Shown: positions 29,264 to 39,200 of the stretch, piece by piece | Layout: every line of letters begins with the position of its first letter | Position numbering within the stretch: the first letter of the stretch is position 1 | DNA from: CAZICM01 sp964537685 | GTDB lineage: Bacteria > Myxococcota_A > Polyangia > Polyangiales > Polyangiaceae | Assembly: GCA_964537685.1 (NCBI GenBank) | Contig: CAZICM010000002.1 | Span: forward strand, 124,001-188,000 | Length of the DNA stretch: 64,000 nucleotides | Direction of reading: 5' to 3' | Position numbers and translations under genes: made by a program | Notes under the pieces: generated by a model | Seen by the model: the letters and a program-made list of their open reading frames with translations, nothing else | Database searches by the model: none | What the model was told of the DNA's origin: nothing

Positions 29264-30865
29264 ATGGAAAGCACCACGACAAGCGAGGCCGCCGCGCCTA
29301 ATTCCGACCGGCCTTCGCCGGAACCGGACGCCAAAACGCAATCCCCATTTCCCGCCCAAAGCCCTTTGGATGGCTCGGAGCTTCCTGAAGTTATCGCCAC
29401 CGATCCACGCGACTTAGGTTCGATGGTCGCCAAAGCAAAAGAAGCTCAGCGCCAGTGGAGCGAACGGTCGCTGCGGCAGCGCGTGAACGCTATTTTGCCC
29501 GTTAAAAAAAGGCTTTTACAGCGCGCAGAAGAAATCGCCGGCTTGCTTCACCGCGAGTGCGGAAAGCCCATCGAGGAAGGCGCTCTTTCCGAAGTGCTTC
29601 CCAATGCCGACCTCATCGATTTTTGGACGGCCCAAATTGAAGAGCTTTTGGACAGCGCCCTCGTCGAGCTCGATCCCCTTGCTTATCCGGGAAAACTTGG
29701 GCGCATTCACCGCGAGCCCCGGGGCGTGATTGGACTTATCTCTCCGTGGAATTATCCGGTGGCGATTCCTCTTCGCACGCTCATCCCCGCGCTGCTTGCG
29801 GGCAATGCCGTGATCTTCAAACCAAGCGAAATTACGCCGAGAAGCGGCGCGCTTGTGGCATCCCTCTTCGATGGCCTGCTCCCGGAAGGACTGCTGGGCC
29901 TTGCCCAAGGCGGCGCCGACGTCGGTGAAGCCTTAATCGGAGCGGGCATCGACGCCTGTGTTTTCACCGGAAGCGTCGCCACAGGAAAAAAAGTCGCCGT
30001 GCGCTGCGCCGAACAGTTGATTCCATGCTCGCTCGAACTCGGTGGCAAAGACGCGGCCATTGTTCTGCGCGACGCCAATATCGAACGCACCGCGCGGGGC
30101 TTGATATGGGGCGCCTTCACCAACGCGGGCCAAAACTGCGCTTCCGTCGAACGGGTCTACGTCGAGAGGCCGATCGCCGACGCCTTAATCCAGCGCATTG
30201 TCACGCTGACCAAAGAGCTCCGGCCTGGCACGGACACGGCCGTCATCACGACCGAACGCCAATGCGCCATCGTCCGCCGCCATCTCAAGGAAGCCTGTGA
30301 TGCAGGCGCCGAAATCCTCGCAGGCGGCGAACCGGAAGAAGGTTCGCTCGCCTTCCCGCCCACGGTGCTCAAAGTCAGCGTTCACGATATCGCGCTGATG
30401 AAAGAAGAAACCTTTGGGCCGCTTATGCCTATCTGCATCGTCGACAGCGAGGACGAAGCGATTCGGCTCACCAACGATTCCGCCTTTGGCTTGACCACAA
30501 GCATCTGGACCAAGCGCATAAACCACGCCCACGCGCTCGCCCAGCGGCTGAAGTCGGGCGTCGTGACCATCAACAATCACGGCTTTAGCGCCGCGATTCC
30601 CGATGCACCCTGGACAGGCACCGGCGCCTCCGGCTTTGGCATCACCAACAGCCCGCATGCCCTCTTCGAGCTTACCCGGCCGCGCTTTGTCCTCGAGGAT
30701 CGGAGCGGCGCTAAACGCGAGCTCTGGTGGTATCCCTACACGCCCGTCCTGCGCACCATCGCTTTTGCCATGGCCAAAGCCCGGGGCGGCGCAGGCTTTT
30801 TTGGACGCATTAAGGCCGTTTTTCAACTGATTGCCGCATTGCCAAAACGGATGTTCGGGGGATGA
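29264..30865 (+). CDS. NAD(P)-dependent aldehyde dehydrogenase
   Basis: Oxidises an aldehyde to the acid; substrate unknown. The 533-residue frame starts at the ATG at 29264, since the earlier frame from 29156 overlaps the previous gene. Family features are PWNYP (cofactor-site entry), FKPSEITP, FTGSVATGKK, general base E258 in LELGGKD, and nucleophile C292 in NAGQNC, followed by KEETFGPLMP and NDSAFGLTTS. The N-terminal 45 residues are a Pro/Ser-rich extension, and the C-terminal ~55 residues are a hydrophobic/basic tail that may touch the membrane, as in some long-chain aldehyde dehydrogenases. Its TGA overlaps the ATG of surE (ATGA), so the two are translationally coupled. Confidence 0.92.
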   Translation: MESTTTSEAAAPNSDRPSPEPDAKTQSPFPAQSPLDGSELPEVIATDPRDLGSMVAKAKEAQRQWSERSLRQRVNAILPVKKRLLQRAEEIAGLLHRECGKPIEEGALSEVLPNADLIDFWTAQIEELLDSALVELDPLAYPGKLGRIHREPRGVIGLISPWNYPVAIPLRTLIPALLAGNAVIFKPSEITPRSGALVASLFDGLLPEGLLGLAQGGADVGEALIGAGIDACVFTGSVATGKKVAVRCAEQLIPCSLELGGKDAAIVLRDANIERTARGLIWGAFTNAGQNCASVERVYVERPIADALIQRIVTLTKELRPGTDTAVITTERQCAIVRRHLKEACDAGAEILAGGEPEEGSLAFPPTVLKVSVHDIALMKEETFGPLMPICIVDSEDEAIRLTNDSAFGLTTSIWTKRINHAHALAQRLKSGVVTINNHGFSAAIPDAPWTGTGASGFGITNSPHALFELTRPRFVLEDRSGAKRELWWYPYTPVLRTIAFAMAKARGGAGFFGRIKAVFQLIAALPKRMFGG

Positions 30866-31731
30866 ACAGCGCCGCAGACAACCCTACTCAAGAAACCCAA
30901 AACCCTGTGAAACCCCTGATTCTCCTCTCCAACGACGATGGCTATTTTGCGCCCGGCCTTAAGGCTTTGGCCGCTGCGCTCGAAACAGAAGCCGAAGTCG
31001 TTATCTGCGCGCCCGAGGCCAATCAAAGCGCGACAAGCCATTCGCTCAGCCTTCATCGCGTCCTGCGGCTCAGAAACGCGGGCCCCAATATTTTCGCGGT
31101 CGATGGCACGCCCGCCGACTGTGTTTATGTGGCTCTGCATTCAGGAGGGCGCGTTCTTCACCGCCGTCCCGATCTCGTCGTTTCAGGAATCAATCACGGC
31201 TTAAATCTAGGCGTTGATGTCTTTTATTCGGGCACCGTTGCAGCCGCGCGCGAAGGAGCGATGCGCGGTATCCCGGCCATTGCGGTTTCGGCCGATCACC
31301 ACGCCGACCCCGGAGCCGCCGCGCAGATGGGCGCCAAGCTTGCCTTATCGATGCTGAAACTCCCCGCAGCACTCGCCTCCAAGCGAGAAAGCGATATCCC
31401 CGAAGATGCGCTGGCCATCACGGGCGCGACACATGTGCCCCTGCTCAACGTGAACATTCCAAAAGGCAACGGATGGCGCGTTCGGGGCACAAGGCTGGGA
31501 GCGCGGCTGTATTCGCAGGATGTGGTGTTCCGAGAGGATCCAAGAGGCCGCGAATACCTCTGGATCGGCGGCGCCAAAGCCAGGCACGAGCCTGTGTCCG
31601 GTTCGGATACCGAAGCCTTTGACGACGGCTTCGTGAGCGTAACGCCGCTATCTTTAGACTTGTTTGAATCGGCTCACGAAGATCTCGCCCGCGAGCTGGC
31701 CTTGATGGCGACGCTTTATTCGCCGGCCTGA
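30862..31731 (+). CDS. surE: 5'/3'-nucleotidase SurE
   Basis: A metal-dependent acid phosphatase acting on nucleoside monophosphates, a stress-survival protein. The 289 residues match the family, with an 18-residue polar extension. Metal ligands are visible: N24-D25-D26 in LLSNDDG, S56 in ANQSATS, and N111 in VSGINHGLNLGVDVFYSGTV, the strongest signature. Its ATG overlaps the stop of the aldehyde dehydrogenase gene. The 3' end overlaps the convergent apt gene by 16 bp. Confidence 0.95.
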   Translation: MNSAADNPTQETQNPVKPLILLSNDDGYFAPGLKALAAALETEAEVVICAPEANQSATSHSLSLHRVLRLRNAGPNIFAVDGTPADCVYVALHSGGRVLHRRPDLVVSGINHGLNLGVDVFYSGTVAAAREGAMRGIPAIAVSADHHADPGAAAQMGAKLALSMLKLPAALASKRESDIPEDALAITGATHVPLLNVNIPKGNGWRVRGTRLGARLYSQDVVFREDPRGREYLWIGGAKARHEPVSGSDTEAFDDGFVSVTPLSLDLFESAHEDLARELALMATLYSPA

Positions 31732-32294
31732 AAGTGCACGATCGAATAAACGATTGACGACTCGCCCGCTTCCTTGAGCAAACGTTCCCGCCCGCCCAGA
31801 AAATCGAGTTCCACCACAAAGGCAAAACCCAGCACTTCCGCTCCCTGGCGCCGGGCAAGCTCTGCTGCCGCCAGCGCCGTACCGCCTGTGGCCAGAAGAT
31901 CATCAACCACGATGGCCCGGGCTCCCTTGCACAAAGAATCGACGTGCATAAACAGCTCGGCCTCGCCGTACTCGAGCTTGTAGGCCACCCGATCGGTCTT
32001 CCCAGGCAATTTCCCGGGCTTTCGCACAGGTACAAAACTCGCGTTCAGCCGGGCTGACAAAGCGCCCCCAAAAATAAACCCCCGCGACTCGACACCAATA
32101 ACGGCATCGATCCGCTCCCCGATAAAACGCTGCGCCAGCAGATCCAGCGAGATATGAAACGCTCTTGGATCGGCGAGCAGCGGCGTGATGTCTTTAAAAA
32201 GAATTCCGGGCTTGGGGAAGTCGGGGATATTGCGCAGATGAGCCCGCAGATAGCGGAGCGCATGCTCCGACGGCAATGCATCGTGATTAAACAT
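31716..32294 (-). CDS. apt: Adenine phosphoribosyltransferase
   Basis: Salvages adenine to AMP using PRPP. The start at 32294 (MFNHDALPSEHALRYLRAHL) gives 192 residues. The longer frame from 32537 would run over the divergent gene and is rejected. Signatures are IPDFPKPGILFKDITPLLAD near the N-terminus, GVESRGFIFG, the adenine-loop KPGKLP, and the PRPP-binding VVDDLLATGGTA near residues 122-134. It is divergent from the uracil-DNA glycosylase gene with about 30 bp between starts, so the promoters overlap. Confidence 0.95.
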   Translation of the reverse strand: MFNHDALPSEHALRYLRAHLRNIPDFPKPGILFKDITPLLADPRAFHISLDLLAQRFIGERIDAVIGVESRGFIFGGALSARLNASFVPVRKPGKLPGKTDRVAYKLEYGEAELFMHVDSLCKGARAIVVDDLLATGGTALAAAELARRQGAEVLGFAFVVELDFLGGRERLLKEAGESSIVYSIVHFQAGE

Positions 32295-32324
32295 GGCGGG
32301 CAAGCCTAAGCGAAAGAACGGCCA

Positions 32325-33068
32325 GTGAAAACGCATGGCGAAAAGACCGCTCTGCAGATGCTGTCGCACGAGATCGAAAGCTGTTCTGCATGTCCGCGGC
32401 TCGTTGAATGGCGCGAGCGGGTGGCGCGGGAAAAACGCCGCGCCTATCAGCACGACGACTATTGGGGAAAGCCCGTCGGCGGCTTTGGCGATCCAAACGC
32501 GGCGCTCGTGATTGTGGGTCTCGCTCCGGGCGCCCATGGAGCCAACCGCACAGGGCGCATGTTTACAGGCGATGGCTCGGGCGATTTTTTATATGCGGCG
32601 CTTCACCGCGCGGGTCTCGCTTCACAGCCCGAAAGCCGCTCGCGAAGCGATGGGCTTCAGCTTTTGTCGGTCTACATCACGGCCGCGTGCCGCTGCGCGC
32701 CTCCCGACAACCATCCCAGCCCCGAGGAGCTTCGCTCGTGCCGCCCATACCTTCAGCGCGAGCTTGGGCTGCTCACCACAGCGCGCGTGTATCTGGCCTT
32801 GGGCAAAATCGCTTATGACGCGCTGGTCAGCGTGCTCCGCGGCAAGCTCGGCGCCGTTCAGCCTGCACACCCGCTGCGCATCCCGCCCTTTTCACATGGA
32901 GCGCGCATCGACATCCCATCGCTTAGCGCAAAGCCAGGCACAGCCACGCTGATGGCAAGCTTTCATGTGAGCAGGCAGAACACGCAAACAGGCCGCCTAA
33001 CCCAGGCGATGTTCGGAGAGATTCTTCAAAAAGCGGCGCAACAGGCTCAAATCCAGGCGCTTGTTTAG
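32325..33068 (+). CDS. Uracil-DNA glycosylase family 5 (UdgB-like)
   Basis: Removes uracil and related deaminated bases from DNA. Family-5 features are clear: the motif GLAPGAHGANRTGRMFTGD (65-83), Fe-S cysteines C20 and C23 (ESCSACPRL), C124 in CRCAPPDN and C139 in LRSC, and the C-terminal SFHVSRQNTQTGRLT. Length is 247 residues, usual for the family. The GTG at 32325 is used; an ATG at 32358 just before the first cysteines is an alternative, and neither has a strong ribosome-binding site. Family-5 enzymes are typical of thermophiles and high-GC bacteria. Confidence 0.92.
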   Translation: MKTHGEKTALQMLSHEIESCSACPRLVEWRERVAREKRRAYQHDDYWGKPVGGFGDPNAALVIVGLAPGAHGANRTGRMFTGDGSGDFLYAALHRAGLASQPESRSRSDGLQLLSVYITAACRCAPPDNHPSPEELRSCRPYLQRELGLLTTARVYLALGKIAYDALVSVLRGKLGAVQPAHPLRIPPFSHGARIDIPSLSAKPGTATLMASFHVSRQNTQTGRLTQAMFGEILQKAAQQAQIQALV

Positions 33069-33376
33069 GAAGTGGCAAGAAGCTTCTGCAGCTCACCCGA
33101 TTGATACATCTCCATCAAAATATCGCTGCCGCCGATAAACTTCCCATCGACATACACCTGAGGAATCGTCGGCCAGTTTGAAAAATCCTTGATGCCTTGC
33201 CGAATCGCCGGATCGGCCAGCACATTCACGTCTTTAAAGTCAACACCGCACTTCTTTAAAATTTCCGTCGCCCGGGCCGAAAAGCCGCACTGCGGAAAAT
33301 TTTTTGTCCCTTTCATAAAGAGAACAACGCGGTTTTTGCTGATCGTATCTTGAATGGTTTGATGCACGTCACTCAT
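33065..33376 (-). CDS. grxD: Monothiol glutaredoxin, CGFS type
   Basis: A Grx4/GrxD-family protein of 103 residues that carries or transfers [2Fe-2S] clusters. The active site CGFS begins at C30 (KNFPQCGFS), preceded by VVLFMKGT and followed by the glutathione-binding segments WPTIPQVYV and GGSDILMEM. The start at 33376 has AGGAGG 7 nt upstream; the in-frame 33442 start lacks this. Its stop overlaps the end of the glycosylase gene by 4 bp, tail to tail. Confidence 0.95.
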   Translation of the reverse strand: MSDVHQTIQDTISKNRVVLFMKGTKNFPQCGFSARATEILKKCGVDFKDVNVLADPAIRQGIKDFSNWPTIPQVYVDGKFIGGSDILMEMYQSGELQKLLATS

Positions 33377-33696
33377 AGAATCTCCTCCTAGTCTGCTGGG
33401 CGCGCGAAAAAAACCCCCGGAACGCACGCCCTCACCGTTCAAAGCACTTTTTCAGCGCTATCTGTCCATGAAAAAGCAAATACGGTGTAAGAAGATTTGC
33501 ACTTCAAACCGTAATAAGGATTGAGCCGTTCTTGATTCGGCGTGCGTCCTTTGAACATGTGGGGCCGATGTGGCCCCGAAGGAAGCCACGCGACCGATCA
33601 TTGCGGCACGTTGGGCGACATAACCTTCGTATAGAAATGTTGGACTTCCAGATCCACGGATGCCTGGATCTTTGTTCTTCTTTAAGGAGCTCTCGC
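33377..33696. other. 320-bp divergent intergenic region
   Basis: Lies between grxD (minus) and the repeat-bearing lipoprotein gene (plus) and must hold both promoters. Nothing in it looks coding; the open frames that cross it lack ribosome sites and contain no recognisable protein. The only element I would name is the strong AAGGAG at 33683-33688 that belongs to the downstream gene. Confidence 0.5.
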
Positions 33697-34419
33697 ATGC
33701 GATTCGCCAAGATTGTCTCAGCCGCACTGCTTGCCCTTCTGCCCGCTGCCTGCGGTGGTAGCCAAGATGAGGCGCAAGATGCCTCTCAAGCGCAAAATCA
33801 GTACGGTGGCCAATACCAAGGCCAGCCCGGACAGTACCAGCAGCCTGGGCAATATCCTCAGCAGCCGGGCGCCTATCCTCAGCAACAACCCGGCGCCTAT
33901 CCTCAGCAGCCGGGCGCCTATCCTCAACAACAACCCGGCGCCTATCCCCAGCAGCAACCCGCTCCGACGCAGCCTCAAATGCCAGGCGCTCAGCCCGCGG
34001 CCGGCGGCGGTTCAGCCACGCCTGTCGCTCCCGCCATGGCGGCCGCTGCCACACCCGCGCTCACCCTGCTGGCAGGCCAGGAAGTCCAAGGCATGCAGCC
34101 CGAAGGCGGCGCATTTGCGGCCCAGTTCCAAACCGGCCAGACCTTCGAGCAAGCGTTCAATATGCAAGGCGGCAAGTGCTACTCGGTCATCGCGGTGGGC
34201 GTGCCTCCGGTAAGCCAAGTCGATCTGCAAATCGTCGTTCAGCAACCGCCCTTCCCCGCGGTTGTGCTCGCCCAGAGCAACACCGCAGGCGCCAACGCCA
34301 CCTTGGGCGGCAAAGGCCAATGCTTTAGGAACTCCTTGCCCTTGGGCGGCCCTGCCAAGGTCATCATGAAGGTCTCGGGCGGCCAAGGCATCGCTGTCGG
34401 CCAAATTTACGTAAAATAA
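33697..34419 (+). CDS. Lipoprotein with QPGAYPQQ repeats
   Basis: A 240-residue exported lipoprotein: basic start, hydrophobic core and lipobox LPAAC (C19). AAGGAG lies 7-8 nt before the ATG at 33697. Residues ~35-90 are tandem QPGxYPQQ units, a flexible Gln/Pro/Tyr spacer. Residues ~120-240 are a compact domain with two cysteines (GGKCYSV and GQCF) that may form a disulfide: LTLLAGQEVQG, FEQAFNMQGGKCYSVIAVG, VDLQIVV. The C-terminal domain resembles small periplasmic sensing domains seen only in Myxococcota lipoproteins; no function is known. Confidence 0.8.
   Translation: MRFAKIVSAALLALLPAACGGSQDEAQDASQAQNQYGGQYQGQPGQYQQPGQYPQQPGAYPQQQPGAYPQQPGAYPQQQPGAYPQQQPAPTQPQMPGAQPAAGGGSATPVAPAMAAAATPALTLLAGQEVQGMQPEGGAFAAQFQTGQTFEQAFNMQGGKCYSVIAVGVPPVSQVDLQIVVQQPPFPAVVLAQSNTAGANATLGGKGQCFRNSLPLGGPAKVIMKVSGGQGIAVGQIYVK
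33805..33965 (+). repeat. In-gene tandem repeat coding QPGAYPQQ
   Basis: Successive 21- and 24-bp units built around CAGCCGGGCGCCTATCCT occur at least six times with few changes, coding the Gln/Pro/Gly/Tyr spacer of the lipoprotein. The near-identity at DNA level suggests recent slippage, so copy number may vary between strains. Confidence 0.75.
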
Positions 34420-34547
34420 CGGCTTACCGCGGGCCCGGCGATATCGCCCTCCTCATGCCTTCGCCCGCTCCGTTCCTGCTTTAAAGCAAAAACTCCTGTC
34501 GACTTTATCGCGTGCGATCCCAATTCGCGTTAAAGTCAATCCATCTT

Positions 34548-36164
34548 ATGCGCTTTGCTTATTGGTACCTGCCGTTATACGCGGCATTTTGTCTTGCTTC
34601 TGCTTCATGCAGCACGCAGGCGGACTCGTATCAAAAGGTGGCTCCACCTCCGATACCTCCGCCTGAATCACCCAGCGTGCGCGTCTCGTTTGATTACGAA
34701 GGCGTGCTCGAGCTGACACCAGGCGACAGTTTCACACTCACCGTCGAAACAGCGCCTCCAGGCATGTACGACCTTCGTTTTGCGCTGCTTGGCGAGCCAC
34801 TCGATGCATCGCTCGACAAGGCCACCGCAACAACGGGCGCCGATGGCCGCGCGGATGTCACGCTCAAAGCTCCAAACACCACAACCACCTTCAGAGTTCT
34901 CGCATCGATCGACGGAGGCACATCCGACGAGATCGACGTGAACATCAAGGAACAGGGCCTTGGCTCGATCCGCGTCGTGCCTACCTATGCGGGAAGCCGC
35001 ACGGTGACCACATGGAGCGCAAGCGCATATTCGGGCACCAATTGCAAGGCGCTCGCCGGCCTGCTCCCCGACAAAAATGAGCCGACCGTCAAAGCATCTT
35101 CGCCCGGCGACGCCTTCCCCGTACTCGAGAACGTGCCCGTGGGCCCCAACGTCGCCGTCGTCCTCTATTCAGCGCATTCCATGTGGGGCTGCGCCGACGA
35201 ATCGCATCTCAAAGCGGGACAGCAAATCGAGACCACCGTGAATGTCATCGATCAGCCGCTGAATCTAGGAGCGACCGATCTCGATCTGAAAATCGCGTTC
35301 AACCCTATGGATGAAGCCTATGCGGCCATCATGAAGGACACATCGAACAAGCTCGCGAACGCGCTGTTTCCCGAACTCATCGCCGATGTTCCCGCGGTGA
35401 TTTTAAACGCCATGGAAACGGCCCTCGCGCCCGAGCATCTCGATGCCTTTCAGCAAGAACGCGCGCTCTCCGCGTGGGATCAAAAGACGCTGGATCATCT
35501 GCTCTCGCTTCCTATCGATCCCCGCACGCAAATCCTCACCTGGCTCGACGAAGCCCTGAATCCAACCGTCAATCCGGCAGCGCCGCTCCCCGAGATCCAA
35601 GGCCAGCTCGTTCCGGCTGGAAATGTGCCGGGCAAAGCCTGGTTTCATCCGCTCAAGACCCACGGCATCGACGCGGCGCAAGCGGGCTTTCCAGCGACGC
35701 ACCTCATGGACTGGAACGGCGACGCAGGCGATACGGTCTTGTTTTCAGGCACGCTCTTTTGGATTCCAACGTTTTTCGCCGGAAGCATCGCCTTCGCCCG
35801 CGCGCAACAAAGCTATCCATCTGCTCAATCCATGGGCGAAATCCTCTCGTCCAGCGTGCTCAACTGCCCAGCCTTGGCCACGGCACTGGGAAGCAGCGCC
35901 ACCTGCGACACCGCATGCCTGCAAAGCACCTGCGAACAAGCCATCGCGGCGATGTGGCAACAAAGCCTTGGCCTCTCGGGCAGCCTCAGCACCGCCGGCT
36001 ACCTAAAACTCATCGCATCGGCGCATACCCTCGTGAACGATGAAGCCACTCCCATTGCCTTCGAAGGCAAATGGCTGGGCACCTTCTCCAACGGTTCGCT
36101 GGAGTCCAACCTTGGAGGCATTATTTCAGGGCTCGCGCCCCAAGATCCCCCGCCCGCCCCCTGA
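34548..36164 (+). CDS. Exported lipoprotein, function unknown
   Basis: A 538-residue lipoprotein starting at the ATG at 34548, with a short signal peptide and lipobox ASAS-C (C21). The in-frame GTG at 34512 would only extend the signal region. Residues ~45-135 look like an immunoglobulin/fibronectin-type strand domain (VRVSFDYEGVLELTPGDSFT and TTTFRVLASIDGG). The rest is alpha/beta without known motifs; there are paired cysteines near residue 165 and in CDTACLQSTC near 460. It is followed after 61 bp by the large esterase-like lipoprotein on the same strand. I recognise the type as a Myxococcota-restricted protein but not its role. Confidence 0.75.
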   Translation: MRFAYWYLPLYAAFCLASASCSTQADSYQKVAPPPIPPPESPSVRVSFDYEGVLELTPGDSFTLTVETAPPGMYDLRFALLGEPLDASLDKATATTGADGRADVTLKAPNTTTTFRVLASIDGGTSDEIDVNIKEQGLGSIRVVPTYAGSRTVTTWSASAYSGTNCKALAGLLPDKNEPTVKASSPGDAFPVLENVPVGPNVAVVLYSAHSMWGCADESHLKAGQQIETTVNVIDQPLNLGATDLDLKIAFNPMDEAYAAIMKDTSNKLANALFPELIADVPAVILNAMETALAPEHLDAFQQERALSAWDQKTLDHLLSLPIDPRTQILTWLDEALNPTVNPAAPLPEIQGQLVPAGNVPGKAWFHPLKTHGIDAAQAGFPATHLMDWNGDAGDTVLFSGTLFWIPTFFAGSIAFARAQQSYPSAQSMGEILSSSVLNCPALATALGSSATCDTACLQSTCEQAIAAMWQQSLGLSGSLSTAGYLKLIASAHTLVNDEATPIAFEGKWLGTFSNGSLESNLGGIISGLAPQDPPPAP

Positions 36165-36225
36165 TCGGCCAGCACCCCGCATATAAATTCCCGGCCATAA
36201 GAGCGGCTTCTTTTATGCTGCTCGC

Positions 36226-39200
36226 ATGCGCACTCAACGATTTTCCAATTCCTTAACCCGCACAACCCTTGGTTTTGGCCTGTTGGGCTTGGTTTTGGCC
36301 TCATCCGGCCTTCAAAGCTGCAACGTGGACGACACGTCCCAAAGCTCGAGCGGCAACACCCCAACACCGCTGGCAAATGGCGAAGTCTGCGTCCCGTCCG
36401 TGCCCGAACAAGTCAAAATCAGGCTTGAACCCAGCAGTATTGTCCTGCCCCCCTGCACAGGCAGCATCGACTCCTGCGTCACCCGAACCGTGCACGCCAG
36501 GGTCGAACCCGACATGTGCACACGGGTTCCCGTCAAAATCGCAAGCGCCGACCCGGAAATCATCCCCGCCGTCGGTGAATCCTATGTGGAACTGCACCTG
36601 CCCTCGGTTCCCCTCACGCTCGGCGGAGGAACCAAGACTGGAAAAACCACCGTTAAGGTATCCGTGCCCCGAGGAGATGGAACCGATGCCGAGGCCACAC
36701 TCGATGTCGAAGTCACTGACGCAAAACTCGCCACCTGCAATGAAACGCCGATAGGGGGCAACCTCGAGGGCGGCGGCAGCGTCCGGGGAACGGGCACCCT
36801 AACAGGCGCCACCATCGCCCTGCCCGAAGGCGCCAAAAACCCCAACAGCGGAAGCTTTTTATGGGGCGTCCCCGCCTTCCAAGCCGATATCCAATGCGGC
36901 CAAAACGCCGACCTTCCCGAACATATCGCCTTGGGCCCCGCCATTACCTTTGGCCCCACCGACAAAGTATTCCAGCGCGAAATCCCAATCTCCATCCCCA
37001 TCAATCCAGCGCTAATGCCGAGCAATGGCCGCCTTCGCCACTTGAAAATTGTCTACAGCGGCCCGGCCTTTAAAACCCCTCGCGCCATCCCCGTCGCCGA
37101 CCCGCGCATCGAAAAAATCGACGACCAGTGGGCCGTCACCTTCAAAGCCCCGCGCCTGGGCACCTATCAAGCCTTTATCCACAAAGACGCCGGAACCAAA
37201 ACCCACAAACGCCGCCTCACCCACCGCGCCGTCATCGGCATTTCCATGGGCGGAGCGGGCACCGCCATGATGGGCTTCCGGCACCACGATCTCTTCGATG
37301 TGGTCGCTCCCTTGGGAGGCCCCGTCGATTGGACCTGGCTGCTCAATTACATCGAAAACAATCATCTCGGAGGCTTCCGCCCCATCGCCAAAGGCACCCA
37401 ATTGGCCGATATTCAGCTTAGCCCCACCAACTGCAGCGCCGACACCGACTGCAAATCCGACGAAAGCTGTATTGGTCCTCAAGGATTGCCCCCTGGCAAG
37501 TGTGTGATTATGCCCACACCCAAAGACCCCTACGAGCATCCCTCCACCTTTAACCAATGGTGGTATGAATATCCCCGGGCAGGCAACGGCGGCTCCTTCT
37601 CCAGGCGGGACTATGCTCAAATCTTCCGCGATCTTGCGTTATTATTTGGCAACCCCAACGGCGAAAACCTAAATCCCGGCGGCAAAAACCTTCCCGCGGG
37701 CGTACATCCCGACGATCCCAGCCAAATTGGCGACCATCAAAATGGAGAATGCAAACTTTGGCTCGACCCCATCGACGGCCCAAACAAAGAAGCTCAAGAA
37801 GCGATTGCCAATTCATGCCCCACAGAACGATGTGCCCACACCTTGACGCTCCAGAACTATTTTGATGATGAATTCAATCCAGACGGCACCTTCCCCGTTA
37901 TCACCGTATGCGATGGATCGCCTCAAAACGAGCTGTATTCGCCTTATGCCAACACATGGACTCCCCAAGGCAATGACTATCCGCTGGAAGTGGCCTTGGC
38001 GGTAGATTACAATGGCAATGGCGTTCGGGATGAGATGGAACCCTTGATACGAGCGGGCCATGAGCGCTGGTATGATTACGGGACCGACGGAATCCCGAGC
38101 GAAATGGAACCCGGCTATCAAAAGGGAATCAACGACGATCCCGCGGGGGACGACTACAATGCGCAATACAATCCTTCAGGAACAGAGGGGGACATGCGCC
38201 GACAGACCGAAGAAGCCTTTGATGACTATGGTCTGGATGGAGTCATGGGCACGGCGGCCCAACCCGCGGGAGGCTGGACCAAGCCTGGGGACGGCTATGA
38301 TGTGGGCGAAGGCGACGGACAATTCACGGTTTCATCGGCCCTTCAGCGCTTTTGGGATTTTGATTCCCACTCCATTGTGAGGGGCATGGTGGACAAGAGC
38401 AAGATTCCTGGGGGAGAGCTTAGCGACGAAGCGCTGTCGAGGCTGGATGTATGGACGGACGGCGGAACGAGGGATCTTTTTAATTTTCATGTAGATGCAG
38501 CGCATTTGGCGGGCACCTTCTTAACGCGGGACCGGAACGTGAGTTATTACACCGAACCCACCACACTTCCGGGACTCGATCCCAGCAAACCCAAAGAATT
38601 CGCCGCATCGCGCATCGCCTTTGAAGACGTATCCGGCGTTGTGATGTCGCGCTATGGCAAGATCGATCCCTCGCCCAACGACGTAGAGAGCGGAAGCGGG
38701 CAGCATGTGGGATCTGGGCTAGAGATCACGGCGAGACTGCAAAGCGCATTGTATTTCATCGGTTCGCGCTGGAGAGAGCCTGAATTGCGCCACATGGTGG
38801 ACGAAACGATCAACAAGCCGATGGAGGGGATAGAGTCCTGTGAATTGGATGGCAATTGCACCTTTGAATTCACATCGAGCTTTGGGCGGACGGGGCCGGT
38901 AACGGTGACATTACCGCCTGGCTATGCGCATGCGGATCAGCAGAGCAGGCGATATCCGGTGATTTATATGCTTCATGGCTACGGTCAGACGCCCGAAGAC
39001 CTAGGAGCGGCGATTCTTTTCCTGAGGAACTGGATGAACAACCCCTTGGAGAGCATGGATGGGCGGCTACCGAAAGCGATTGTTATCTATGTGGACGGGC
39101 GCTGCCGGATAGGAGCGAATGGCAAGCCTGAATGCATACGGGGCACTTTCTTTTCGGACAGCGCGCGGGAAGACGGCGTGCAGAACGAACAATGGTGGCT

